Origin: Roseomonas sp. E05
GTDB taxonomy: Bacteria; Pseudomonadota; Alphaproteobacteria; Acetobacterales; Acetobacteraceae
Direction of reading: 5' to 3'
Length of the DNA stretch: 64,000 nucleotides
NCBI RefSeq assembly: GCF_030063475.1
Contig: NZ_JASIRT010000008.1
Span: 140,915 to 204,914 of the forward strand
The notes beneath the pieces are model-generated. The model searched no databases. It was not told the DNA's origin and was given only the letters and a program-made list of their open reading frames with translations. The position numbers and the translations under genes were made by a program. Of the stretch, positions 1-8,498 are shown piece after piece (the stretch's first letter is position 1; each line of letters begins with the position of its first letter).

Positions 1-1166
1 TTGGAATAGACGAACAGCACCTGCTCGATGGTGTTGTAGACGCCGAGCTCCATCAGCAGCAGCGCGACGGCGATGTTGAACACCAGCCAGACCACCCGGC
101 CGGGATGGCTGTGTGTCAGCCGCGAGAAGAAGTTCGACCAGGCGAGCGAGCCGGCATAGGCGTTGGTGACGTTGATCTTGATCTGCGACAGCGCGACGAA
201 GACCGCCGTCACCACCAGCGCCAGGGTGGGCGAGGCGAGCAGGGTGCCGAAGGCGAGGCGGTACATCTCGGCCGGCTGCACCGCCTGCGCGACGGAAAGC
301 CCGGCGCGCAGCGCGGCATAGGCGAGGAAGGAACCGGCCAGCAGCTTCAGCACGTCGAAGGCGATCCAGCCCGGCCCGCCGGCCAGCAGCGCGCCCCACC
401 AGACCCAGCCGCGCTGCGTGGCCCGCGGAGGGAGGAAGCGGATGTAGTCCACCTGCTCGCCGGTCTGGGTGATCAGCGCGAAGAGGATGGAGGCGGCGGC
501 GCCGAAGGCCAGCAGGTTGAAGCCACCTGTGCCCTGGCTCCCGCCATACTCCGTCCATTCCGACAGCCAGTCCGGGTGCGCCACCATCACCGCCAGCAGG
601 GGCAGCAGGTTCAGCACCAGCCAGACGGGCTGCGTCCAGGTCTGCACCCGGCTGATGAAGGTGATGCCATGGGTGACCAGCGGCACCACCACAACGGCGC
701 AGAGGATATAGCCGAGCCAGAGCGGCACGCCGAAGAAGCTGTCCAGCATGGCGGCCAGGATCACCGCCTCGATGCCGAAGAAGATGAAGGTGAAGCTGGC
801 GTAGATCAGCGAGGTGATGGTCGAGCCGATATAGCCGAAGCCGGCGCCGCGGGTGAGCAGGTCGATATCCACGCCTGCCCGCGCCGCGTTCAGGCAGATC
901 GGCAGGGAAGCCGCGAAGATCAGCAGGCTGACGAAGAGGATGGCCGCCACGCTGTTGGTGAAGCCATGCGCCACGGTGAGCGCGCCGCCGATCGCCTCCA
1001 GCGCCAGGAAGGAGATCGAACCGAGGGCGGTGTTGGCCACCCGGAAGGCCGACCACTTGCGGGCGCTCTCGGCGGTGAAACGGAGGGCATAATCCTCCAT
1101 CGTCTCGTCGGCGACCCAGCGGTTGTAGTCGCGCCGGATGCGCAGGATGCGCTGGCGTGTCGCCAT
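1..1166 (-). CDS. NCS1 permease-like N-terminal domain, probably of a hybrid sensor histidine kinase (partial)
   Basis: Reading the minus strand from an ATG at 1166 gives an open frame that runs off the left edge (388 codons seen). It begins MATRQRILRIRRDYNRW and then shows successive hydrophobic segments typical of the purine/cytosine permease (NCS1) family, with family-like stretches such as LTRGAGFGYIGSTITSLIY, VTHGITFISR and ALSQIKINVTNAYAGSLAW. From memory, close relatives of this N-terminus are fused to PAS, histidine kinase and receiver domains and sit beside urea transporter genes, so I infer a urea or nitrogen sensor rather than a plain transporter. The kinase part would lie outside the window, so the fusion is unproven. 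It diverges from urtA with a 173-bp gap. Alternative: an ordinary allantoin/cytosine permease. Confidence 0.75.
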   Translation of the reverse strand, partial: MATRQRILRIRRDYNRWVADETMEDYALRFTAESARKWSAFRVANTALGSISFLALEAIGGALTVAHGFTNSVAAILFVSLLIFAASLPICLNAARAGVDIDLLTRGAGFGYIGSTITSLIYASFTFIFFGIEAVILAAMLDSFFGVPLWLGYILCAVVVVPLVTHGITFISRVQTWTQPVWLVLNLLPLLAVMVAHPDWLSEWTEYGGSQGTGGFNLLAFGAAASILFALITQTGEQVDYIRFLPPRATQRGWVWWGALLAGGPGWIAFDVLKLLAGSFLAYAALRAGLSVAQAVQPAEMYRLAFGTLLASPTLALVVTAVFVALSQIKINVTNAYAGSLAWSNFFSRLTHSHPGRVVWLVFNIAVALLLMELGVYNTIEQVLFVYS

Positions 1167-1251
1167 GCGGGGCGTGGTCCTCGCTCTGCCGCTCGGGAGG
1201 GGAGGGGCAAGAGTGGGGCCGCGCCGGCGCGAGCGTCAAGCACGGGGCGGC

Positions 1252-1267
1252 TACGTCATTTGACGTA
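1252..1267. promoter_or_regulatory. Palindrome TACGTCA-TT-TGACGTA, candidate operator upstream of urtA
   Basis: The 173-bp gap between the divergent sensor gene and urtA contains a perfect 7-bp inverted repeat with a 2-bp spacer. It is centred about 80 bp upstream of the urtA ATG and about 94 bp from the sensor start. Its position suggests binding by a dimeric regulator, plausibly the response regulator paired with the sensor. No clear -35/-10 pair could be assigned beside it. Confidence 0.5.
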
Positions 1268-1339
1268 TTCGCTTCCGCAAGGACCGCCCCAAGACTGCCG
1301 GGCATGCGAGGCGGCCCTTGCCGCGCCAGGAGACGAGCC

Positions 1340-2581
1340 ATGACCCTCAGGACCCCATTCTCGCGCCGTGCCCTGATGGCCGGCGCCGCCGGCGCGCTGG
1401 CCCTGCCCGCCATCCGCCCCTCCTTCGCCCAGGGAGCGCCCATCAAGGTCGGCGTGCTGCACTCCCTCTCCGGCACCATGGCGATCAGCGAGACGGCGCT
1501 GCGCGACACCGTGCTGATGATGGTGGACTGGATCAACGGCAAGGGCGGCCTGCTCGGCCGCAAGGTGGAGGCGGTGGTGGTGGACCCGGCCTCCAACTGG
1601 CCGCTCTTCGCCGAGAAGGCGCGCGAGCTGCTGCAGGTCCACAAGGTGGACGTCACCTTCGGCTGCTGGACCTCGGTCTCCCGCAAGTCGGTGCTGCCGG
1701 TCTTCGAGGAGCTGAACGGCCTGCTCTTCTATCCCGTGCAGTACGAGGGCGAGGAGCAGTCCCGCAACGTCTTCTACACCGGCGCCGCGCCCAACCAGCA
1801 GGCCATCCCGGCGGTGGACTACCTGATGAGCGCCGATGGCGGCGAGGCGAAGCGCATCGCCCTGCTCGGCACCGACTACGTCTATCCCCGCACCACCAAC
1901 CGCATCCTGCGCGCCTACCTCAACAGCAAGGGCGTGGCGGATGCGGACATCATGGAGGAGTACACGCCCTTCGGCCATTCCGACTGGCAGGGCATCGTCT
2001 CCCGCGTGAAGCGCTTCGCCGGCGAGGGCAAGCGGACGGCGATCGTTTCCACCATCAACGGCGATGCCAACGTGCCCTTCTACCGTGAGTTGGGCAACCA
2101 GGGCATCAAGGCCGAGGACATCCCCTGCGTCGCCTTCTCGGTGGGCGAGGAGGAGCTGGCGGGCATCGACACCAAGCCGCTGGTCGGCCACCTGGCGGCC
2201 TGGAACTACTTCATGTCGGTGGACACGCCGCAGAACGCCGAGTTCAAGAAGATGTGGCGCGCCTACATCAAGAACGACAAGCGCGTCACCAACGACCCGA
2301 TGGAGGCGACCTATACCGGCTTCCGCATGTGGACGCAGGCCGTGGCCCAGGCCGGCACCACCGCGGTCGATAAGGTGCGCGAGGCGATGTATGGCCAGAA
2401 GGTGGATGCCCCCTGCGGCTATACCGAGCAGATGTGGCAGAACCACCACCTCTCGAAGCCGGTGATGATCGGCGAGATCCAGGAGGACGGGCAGTTCAAC
2501 ATCGTCTGGAAGACGCCGGACGCCATCAAGGCCGAGAACTGGTCCCCGTACATCCCCGAAAACGCCAACCGCAAGAAGTGA
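1340..2581 (+). CDS. urtA: Urea ABC transporter substrate-binding protein
   Basis: A 413-residue periplasmic binding protein of the Leu/Ile/Val-binding family. The chosen ATG at 1340 follows an AGGAGA ribosome-binding site and gives a twin-arginine-like signal (SRRALM, then a hydrophobic stretch ending near AQG at about residue 32). The mature part starts IKVGVLHSLSGTMAISE, the usual opening of UrtA, and contains FGCWTSVSRKSVLPVFEE and LLFYPVQYEGEEQS, stretches I associate with urea/short-amide receptors. It should capture urea and deliver it to UrtBC. It is the first gene of urtABCDE; an upstream ATG in frame would lack the signal sequence and was not used. Confidence 0.95.
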   Translation: MTLRTPFSRRALMAGAAGALALPAIRPSFAQGAPIKVGVLHSLSGTMAISETALRDTVLMMVDWINGKGGLLGRKVEAVVVDPASNWPLFAEKARELLQVHKVDVTFGCWTSVSRKSVLPVFEELNGLLFYPVQYEGEEQSRNVFYTGAAPNQQAIPAVDYLMSADGGEAKRIALLGTDYVYPRTTNRILRAYLNSKGVADADIMEEYTPFGHSDWQGIVSRVKRFAGEGKRTAIVSTINGDANVPFYRELGNQGIKAEDIPCVAFSVGEEELAGIDTKPLVGHLAAWNYFMSVDTPQNAEFKKMWRAYIKNDKRVTNDPMEATYTGFRMWTQAVAQAGTTAVDKVREAMYGQKVDAPCGYTEQMWQNHHLSKPVMIGEIQEDGQFNIVWKTPDAIKAENWSPYIPENANRKK

Positions 2582-2618
2582 GGAGGGAGGCCGCGGTGCG
2601 CCGCGGCCGAATGCCGTC

Positions 2619-4184
2619 ATGCGACGCATCCTGCTCCTGTTGATCCTGTTGCTGCTTTCCGCCACGCCGACGGCGCGGGCGCAGGATGCCTTCACCGCTG
2701 CGCTCGCCGGGCTTTCCGGCGGCTACGGCGCCCAGGCCGAGGCGGTGGAACGCCTCGGCGCGCTGGGCGACCCGCGCGCCCTGCCGATCCTGCAGGCCCT
2801 GGCCGAGGGGCACCTCCAGAAGCGCGCCGATGGCGCCTTTCTGGTCGAGCAGGGCGGCACGGTGCGCGAGGCGGTCTCCGGCGCGGCCGCCACGGCAGGC
2901 GAGACCATCCGCATCAACAACCGTGTGCGTGCGGCCCTACGCGGCGCCCTCGGGCGGCTGCAACTGGTCGCGCCCGAGGCGGCGCAGCGCCTGACCGCGG
3001 CCGATGCGCTGTTCCGCAGCCGCGACGCCGCCAACATTCCACCGCTGGAGCAGGCGCTGGCCCGCGAGACCGCGCCGGGGGTGCGCGACCGGCTGGCCCT
3101 GGCGCTGGCCGCCACCCGCCTCGGCGCGCCGGACGCGGCGGCGAAGCGCCAGGGCATCGAGCTCCTGGCCGAGAGCGGCTCGGCCGAGGCCCGTGCGGCG
3201 CTGCTGGAGGCCCGCGCCGCCAACCCCGACCTGGCCGGCGAGATCGACGCGGCGGTGGCCGCCATCGACCGCCAGCTGGAGCTGCGCCGGATCGCTGAGA
3301 CGGTCTTCCAGGGGCTTTCCCTGGGCTCGATCCTGCTGCTGGCCGCGCTCGGCCTCGCCGTCACCTTCGGCGTCATGGGCGTGATCAACATGGCGCATGG
3401 CGAGATGGTCATGCTGGGCGCCTACACCACGGTTGTGGTGCAGGAGGCGCTGCGTGGCATTCCCTGGCTGCTGCCCTGGTCGCTGCCGCTGTCCGTCCCC
3501 GCCGCCTTCCTGGTGACGGCGGCGGTGGGCGTGGCGCTGGAGCGTGGATTGATCCGCCATCTCTACGGCCGCCCGCTGGAAACGCTGCTGATGACCTTCG
3601 GCGTCGGCATGATCCTGCAGCAGACGGTTCGGCTGATCTTCGGCGCGCAGAACCAGGAGGTGACGAGCCCAACCTGGATGCAGGGCACGCTGACCCTGCC
3701 GGGCGGCGTCATCGTCACGCAGAACCGGCTCTGGATCATCCTTTTCGGCCTCCTGGTGCTCGCGCTGACAATCGCTGCCATCCGCTTCACCCGCTTCGGG
3801 CTGGAAATGCGCGCCGTGGTGCAGAACCGGCGCATCGCCTCCACCATGGGCATCCGCACCGGGCGGGTGGACGCCATGACCTTTGCGTTTGGTTCGGGCA
3901 TCGCCGGCATGGCGGGGGTGGCGCTGAGCCAGATCGACAACGTCTCGCCCAACCTCGGCACCGGCTACATCATCGACAGCTTCATGGTGGTGGTGTTCGG
4001 CGGCGTCGGCTCGCTGGCTGGCACCATGATCGGCGCCTTCACCCTCGGCCTCGTCAACAAGCTGCTGGAGCCCTGGGCGGGCGCGGTGCTGGCGAAGATC
4101 GCCGTGCTGGTCGGCATCATGCTGTTCATCCAGCGGCGGCCGAAGGGGCTGTTCGCGCTGAAGGGAAGGGCCGCCGAGCCATGA
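2619..4184 (+). CDS. urtB: Urea ABC transporter permease UrtB
   Basis: 521 residues. A signal-like N-terminus (RRILLLLILLLLSATPTARAQ) is followed by about 200 Ala/Arg-rich extracytoplasmic residues with helical-repeat character, then a LivH-type permease from about residue 225 (LSLGSILLLAALGLAVTFG, VINMAHGEMVMLGAYTT, then FGGVGSLAGTMIGAF and a final RPKGLFALKGR). The long N-terminal extension is characteristic of UrtB as opposed to LivH. It forms the inner-membrane channel with UrtC. It lies 37 bp after urtA and its last bases overlap the urtC start (ATGA). Confidence 0.95.
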   Translation: MRRILLLLILLLLSATPTARAQDAFTAALAGLSGGYGAQAEAVERLGALGDPRALPILQALAEGHLQKRADGAFLVEQGGTVREAVSGAAATAGETIRINNRVRAALRGALGRLQLVAPEAAQRLTAADALFRSRDAANIPPLEQALARETAPGVRDRLALALAATRLGAPDAAAKRQGIELLAESGSAEARAALLEARAANPDLAGEIDAAVAAIDRQLELRRIAETVFQGLSLGSILLLAALGLAVTFGVMGVINMAHGEMVMLGAYTTVVVQEALRGIPWLLPWSLPLSVPAAFLVTAAVGVALERGLIRHLYGRPLETLLMTFGVGMILQQTVRLIFGAQNQEVTSPTWMQGTLTLPGGVIVTQNRLWIILFGLLVLALTIAAIRFTRFGLEMRAVVQNRRIASTMGIRTGRVDAMTFAFGSGIAGMAGVALSQIDNVSPNLGTGYIIDSFMVVVFGGVGSLAGTMIGAFTLGLVNKLLEPWAGAVLAKIAVLVGIMLFIQRRPKGLFALKGRAAEP

Positions 4185-5281
4185 GCGCCACCGTCACCGG
4201 CGCACCCCGCCTGCGCCCCAGCCGCGCCCTCATCCTGCGCGGCCTGCTGCTCGCCGGCCTGGCGCTGCTGGCCCTGCTGCCGGTGCTCAACCGCCTTCCG
4301 GCGGACTCCGCGCTCTATGTCTCGGATTTCGTCGTCTCTGTCTCCGGCAAGTGGATCTGCTACGCCGTCCTGGCGCTGGCGATCGATTTGGCCTGGGGCT
4401 ATGCCGGCATCCTCTCGCTCGGCCATGGCGCCTTCTTCGCGCTGGGCGGCTATGCCATGGGCATGCACCTGATGCGGCTGATCGGGCCGCGCGGCGTCTA
4501 CGGCAACCCCATCCTGCCGGACTTCATGGTCTTTCTCGGCTGGAAGGAACTGCCCTGGTACTGGTGGGGCTTTTCGAGTTTTCCCTTCGCGCTCCTCATG
4601 GCGCTGGTCGTGCCGGGACTGCTGGCGGGCGTGGTCGGCTACCTGGCCTTCCGCAGCCGTATCACCGGGGTTTATTTCAGCATCATCACCCAGGCCATGA
4701 CCTACGCCCTGATGCTGGCCTTCTTCCGCAACGACATGGGCTTCGGCGGCAACAACGGCTTCACCGACTTCAAGGAGCTGCTCGGCCTGCCGCTGAACAC
4801 CGCCGAGGCGCGGGCGGCATTGTTCTATGCCGCGCTGGCGGTGCTGGCGGGCGCGCTCTGGCTCTGCCGCCACATCACCCGCTCGAAGCTCGGCCGTGTG
4901 CTGGTGGCGGTGCGGGACGCCGAGAGCCGCGTGCGCTTCCTGGGCTACGACACCACGCATGTGAAGCTCGCCGTCTTCGTGCTCTCTGCCATGCTGGCGG
5001 GGCTGGCGGGTGCCCTCTACGTGCCGCTGACCGGGATCATCAACCCCGGCGAGTTCAGCCCGGGCAACTCCATCGAGGCGGTGATCTGGGTGGCGGTCGG
5101 CGGGCGCGGCACGCTGGCCGGCGCGCTGCTCGGCGCCTTCACGGTGAACGCGGTGAAGACCTGGCTGACCTCCTTCGCGCCGGACCTCTGGCTCTTCGTG
5201 CTTGGCGGCCTGTTCATCGCGGTGACGCTGTTCCTGCCGCGCGGGCTGGTCGGGCTGCTGCACAAGGGAGAGGGGCGATGA
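4181..5281 (+). CDS. urtC: Urea ABC transporter permease UrtC
   Basis: 366-residue LivM-type permease, second membrane subunit of the urea importer. Visible family stretches are LAWGYAGILSLGHGAFFALGG near residues 70-90, SRITGVYFSIITQAMTYALM and VRFLGYDTTHVKLAVFVLSA, with a hydrophobic C-terminus ending FLPRGLVGLLHKGEGR. The gene starts inside the urtB stop (ATGA) and ends inside the urtD start (ATGA), so translation is probably coupled along the operon. Confidence 0.95.
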   Translation: MSATVTGAPRLRPSRALILRGLLLAGLALLALLPVLNRLPADSALYVSDFVVSVSGKWICYAVLALAIDLAWGYAGILSLGHGAFFALGGYAMGMHLMRLIGPRGVYGNPILPDFMVFLGWKELPWYWWGFSSFPFALLMALVVPGLLAGVVGYLAFRSRITGVYFSIITQAMTYALMLAFFRNDMGFGGNNGFTDFKELLGLPLNTAEARAALFYAALAVLAGALWLCRHITRSKLGRVLVAVRDAESRVRFLGYDTTHVKLAVFVLSAMLAGLAGALYVPLTGIINPGEFSPGNSIEAVIWVAVGGRGTLAGALLGAFTVNAVKTWLTSFAPDLWLFVLGGLFIAVTLFLPRGLVGLLHKGEGR

Positions 5282-6015
5282 AGGCCGGCACGCTCTACCT
5301 CGATGGCGTCTCTGTCGTATTCGACGGCTTTCGGGCGTTGAACAGCCTTTCGCTGATCATCGAGCCCGGCGAGCTGCGCGCCATCATCGGCCCGAACGGC
5401 GCCGGCAAGACGACGATGATGGATATCATCACCGGCAAGACCCGCCCCACCGAGGGCACTGTCAGCTTCGGCGATCACGACCTGACGAAGCTGGACGAGC
5501 CGGCCATCGCCAATCTCGGCATCGGCCGGAAGTTCCAGAAGCCGACGGTCTTCGACGCGCTGACGGTCTTCGAGAACCTGGAGCTGGCGCTGAAGGCGCC
5601 GCGCGATCCCTGGTCCTGCCTGCGCTGGGTACTGGGCCCGGAGGCCCGCCGCCGCATCGAGGCGGTGCTGGCCGAGATCGGCCTTTCCGAACGCGCGCAG
5701 GACCGTGCCGCCATCCTCTCGCACGGCCAGCGGCAATGGCTGGAGATCGGCATGCTGCTGATGCAGGACCCGCGGCTTCTCCTGGTGGACGAGCCGGTCG
5801 CCGGCATGACCGACCAGGAGACCGAGCACACCGCCGCCCTGCTGCGCCGCATCGCCGGGCAGCGCTCCGTCGTGGTGGTGGAGCATGATCTGGAGTTCGT
5901 CCGTGCCCTCGGCCAGAAGGTGACGGTGCTGTGCGAGGGCAGCGTGCTCTCCGAAGGGTCCATCGACCACGTGCAGAACGATCCGCGCGTGATCGAAGTC
6001 TATCTGGGGCGCTGA
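5278..6015 (+). CDS. urtD: Urea ABC transporter ATP-binding protein UrtD
   Basis: 245-residue ABC ATPase of the LivG type. Walker A is GPNGAGKTT (about residues 38-46). The expected LSGGQ signature appears as LSHGQRQWLEIGMLL, a form I associate with UrtD. Walker B is LLLVDEPVAGM and the switch histidine lies in VVVVEHD. The ATG at 5278 overlaps the urtC stop; any longer in-frame reading only antisenses or overlaps urtC and was rejected. It pairs with UrtE to energise UrtBC. Confidence 0.95.
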   Translation: MKAGTLYLDGVSVVFDGFRALNSLSLIIEPGELRAIIGPNGAGKTTMMDIITGKTRPTEGTVSFGDHDLTKLDEPAIANLGIGRKFQKPTVFDALTVFENLELALKAPRDPWSCLRWVLGPEARRRIEAVLAEIGLSERAQDRAAILSHGQRQWLEIGMLLMQDPRLLLVDEPVAGMTDQETEHTAALLRRIAGQRSVVVVEHDLEFVRALGQKVTVLCEGSVLSEGSIDHVQNDPRVIEVYLGR

Positions 6016-6018
6016 GCC

Positions 6019-6711
6019 ATGCTGCGTGTCGAAGGCATCGACCTGTTCTACGGCGCCAGCCGGGCGTTGCGCGGCGTCTCGCTGGAGGCCGATCCAGGGC
6101 GCGTGACCTGCGTGCTGGGGCGCAATGGCGTCGGCAAGTCGTCATTGATGCGGGCGATCGTCGGGCTTGAGCGCATCCGCGGCGGCCGCATCCTCTGGGA
6201 GGGGAGGGATATCGCCGGCCTCCCGCCGTCCGGCCGCGCCCGCGCCGGCATCGGCTACGTGCCGCAGGGCCGCGAGATCTTTCCCTTCCTGACGGTGCGC
6301 GAGAACCTCGAGACGGCGCTGGCCGCCGCCCCGCGCGGTTCGAAGGTGCCGGACGACATCTTCGAGCTGTTCCCGATCCTGAAGCAGTTCCTGCGGCGGC
6401 GGGGGGGCGACCTCTCGGGCGGGCAGCAGCAGCAGCTCGCCATCGCCCGCGCGCTGACCGCACGGCCCCGCCTGCTGATCCTGGACGAGCCGACCGAGGG
6501 CATCCAGCCCAACGTCATCAAGGACATCGCGCGGGTGATCGCGCTGCTGGCACGCAGCCGCAACATGGCGGTGGTGCTGGTGGAGCAGTATTACGAGTTC
6601 GCGCGGGAACTGGGCGACCAGCTCGCCATCATGGTGCGCGGGGAGGTGGCGCTCGCGGGGCCTTCCGGCTCCCTGGACGAGGAGGCGGTGCGGCAATTGC
6701 TGACCGTGTAA
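6019..6711 (+). CDS. urtE: Urea ABC transporter ATP-binding protein UrtE
   Basis: 230-residue LivF-type ABC ATPase, last gene of the urt operon, starting 3 bp after the urtD stop. It shows Walker A GRNGVGKSS, the signature DLSGGQQQQLAIARAL, Walker B LLILDEPTEGIQPN and the H-loop glutamine-bearing form VVLVEQYYEFA typical of UrtE/LivF. No urease or urea amidolyase gene follows, so the use of imported urea must be encoded elsewhere. A 186-bp gap separates it from the next gene; no obvious terminator was found there. Confidence 0.95.
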   Translation: MLRVEGIDLFYGASRALRGVSLEADPGRVTCVLGRNGVGKSSLMRAIVGLERIRGGRILWEGRDIAGLPPSGRARAGIGYVPQGREIFPFLTVRENLETALAAAPRGSKVPDDIFELFPILKQFLRRRGGDLSGGQQQQLAIARALTARPRLLILDEPTEGIQPNVIKDIARVIALLARSRNMAVVLVEQYYEFARELGDQLAIMVRGEVALAGPSGSLDEEAVRQLLTV

Positions 6712-6897
6712 GCGCCGCCGCTGCCGGGTGTTTGCTCCCCCAAGCGGCCTCCAGCCCGCATTGCCGCGCCTTGTTCCGGGCGCCGTGCGCGCTGCGGGGC
6801 TGAACTCTGCAGATTTCACGGCTCAGGCTCCTTCCGGCGGCGCGGATCTGCGTTACAGCCTCCGGGCTGGGTTCTTGAAACGGGGGAATAACGCCAG

Positions 6898-8448
6898 ATG
6901 CTGCAGCGCCGGAGCGAGGCCGAGACGATCGAACCGGCCGATGAGGCCGCTCCCCCTGAAAAACTTCCCAAGGCCCAGCTCCGCATCGTCATGGGAGGTG
7001 CGCTGCTGACCATGGCGCTGGCCGCGCTCGATCAGAACATTGTCAATACGGCGCTGCCCCGCATGGTGGGCGACCTCGGGGGCATGGCGCACATCTCCTG
7101 GGTGGTGACGGCCTTCATGCTCACCTCGACGGTCACCTCGCCGCTCTATGGCAAGCTGTCGGACCTGTTCGGCCGCCGCCGGCTGTTCTTCGTCGCCGTC
7201 CTGACCTTCCTGGCCGGCTCCCTGCTCTGCGGCATGGCGCAGTCGATGGGGCAGATCATCGGCTTCCGGGCGCTGCAGGGGCTGGGCGCCGGCGGGCTGC
7301 TGGTGCTGGCGCAGGCGGCGATCGGCGATGCGGTCTCGCCGCGCGAGCGGCCGCGCTACCAGGGCCTGTTCACCGGCACCTTCGCGCTCTGCAGCGTCGC
7401 CGGTCCGCTGCTCGGCGGCGTCATCACCTCGGCGCTGTCGTGGCGCTGGGTCTTCTACGTCAACCTGCCCATCGGCATCCTGGCGCTGGTGCTGATCGCC
7501 GCGGGGCTTCGCACCCCGGTGGAGAGCCGGAGCCGGCGGATCGACTATCCCGGCACGCTGCTGCTGGCGGCCGGGACCACCACTCTGCTGCTGATGATGG
7601 CCTGGGGCGGCACCGAGTTCCCCTGGCTTTCCATTGAGAGCCTCGGGATGGTGCTGGCGATTCTGGTGCTGCTCGGCCTCTTCGTGCTGCAGGAGACGCG
7701 CGCGCCGGAGCCGCTGATCCGCCTGCGGCTGTTCCGCAACAAGGTCTTCGCCCGCGGCGTGGTGGTCGGCGGCATGATGACCTTCGCCATGCTGGGCTCG
7801 ACCGTCTTCCTGCCGCTCTACTTCCAGCTCGTGCTCGGCATGAGCCCGGCGCGGGCGGGGGCGATGCTGCTGCCGCAGGTGGTGGGAATGGTGCTGTCCT
7901 CGGTGCTGGGCGGGCGGATCGTCTCCAGACTCGGGCGGAACAAGGCCTTCCTGCTGGCCGGGCTGGGGCTGGAGGCGGTGGCGCTGGCCGGCCTGGCGGT
8001 GCTGGCCTGGTGGGCGGCGGCGCCGGCCGTGTTCCTGGTGCCGATGGGCCTGCTCGGGCTCGGCATGGGGATGGGCATGCCGAACCTGACGACGGCGGTG
8101 CAGAACGCCGTCGGCCATTCCGAGCTTGGCGCGGCCACGGGCGCCATGACCTTCCTGCGCTCCCTGGGCGGCTCGGTGGGGGTGGCTGCCTCCGGCGCCA
8201 TCATGTCGGGCAGCCTGGCGGAAACCGCCACGGTGCTCGGCGGGCGCCTGGACATGGAGGCGATCACCCGCCAGGGCGCCGAGGCGCTGGCCGCGCTCAC
8301 CCCGGCGCAGCACATGCTGTTCAGCGACGCATACCGGACGGCGCTGACGGGCTGCTTCACCATGAGCGGAGTGGTGATGAGCCTTGCCTTCCTGCTCGTG
8401 CTCGGCCTGCCCGAGCAGGTGCTGCAAGGCCGCGCGCCCGGCCGCTGA
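6898..8448 (+). CDS. DHA2-type MFS multidrug efflux transporter
   Basis: 516-residue major facilitator with about 14 predicted membrane segments after a 40-residue cytoplasmic leader. It carries the DHA2 (EmrB/QacA) hallmarks: LDQNIVNTALPRMVGDLGG in the first segment, the loop motif GKLSDLFGRRRLFFVAV after segment 2, and the antiporter motif C region LFTGTFALCSVAGPLLGGVI. Such proteins export drugs or other hydrophobic compounds using proton motive force; the substrate cannot be read from sequence. It is a single-gene unit, convergent with the following uxaA-type gene. The ATG at 6898 precedes the leader and has only a weak ribosome-binding site (GGGGGAA). Confidence 0.9.
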   Translation: MLQRRSEAETIEPADEAAPPEKLPKAQLRIVMGGALLTMALAALDQNIVNTALPRMVGDLGGMAHISWVVTAFMLTSTVTSPLYGKLSDLFGRRRLFFVAVLTFLAGSLLCGMAQSMGQIIGFRALQGLGAGGLLVLAQAAIGDAVSPRERPRYQGLFTGTFALCSVAGPLLGGVITSALSWRWVFYVNLPIGILALVLIAAGLRTPVESRSRRIDYPGTLLLAAGTTTLLLMMAWGGTEFPWLSIESLGMVLAILVLLGLFVLQETRAPEPLIRLRLFRNKVFARGVVVGGMMTFAMLGSTVFLPLYFQLVLGMSPARAGAMLLPQVVGMVLSSVLGGRIVSRLGRNKAFLLAGLGLEAVALAGLAVLAWWAAAPAVFLVPMGLLGLGMGMGMPNLTTAVQNAVGHSELGAATGAMTFLRSLGGSVGVAASGAIMSGSLAETATVLGGRLDMEAITRQGAEALAALTPAQHMLFSDAYRTALTGCFTMSGVVMSLAFLLVLGLPEQVLQGRAPGR

Positions 8449-8498
8449 AACAGCCCTGACCGGCCGCCGCGGCATGCCACGGCAGCCGTCCCGGCTGG

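Noticed and set aside
8483..8497. Small hairpin CAGCC-N5-GGCTG between the MFS and UxaA genes.
   Set aside because: Only a 5-bp stem with no T-run; too weak to call a terminator.
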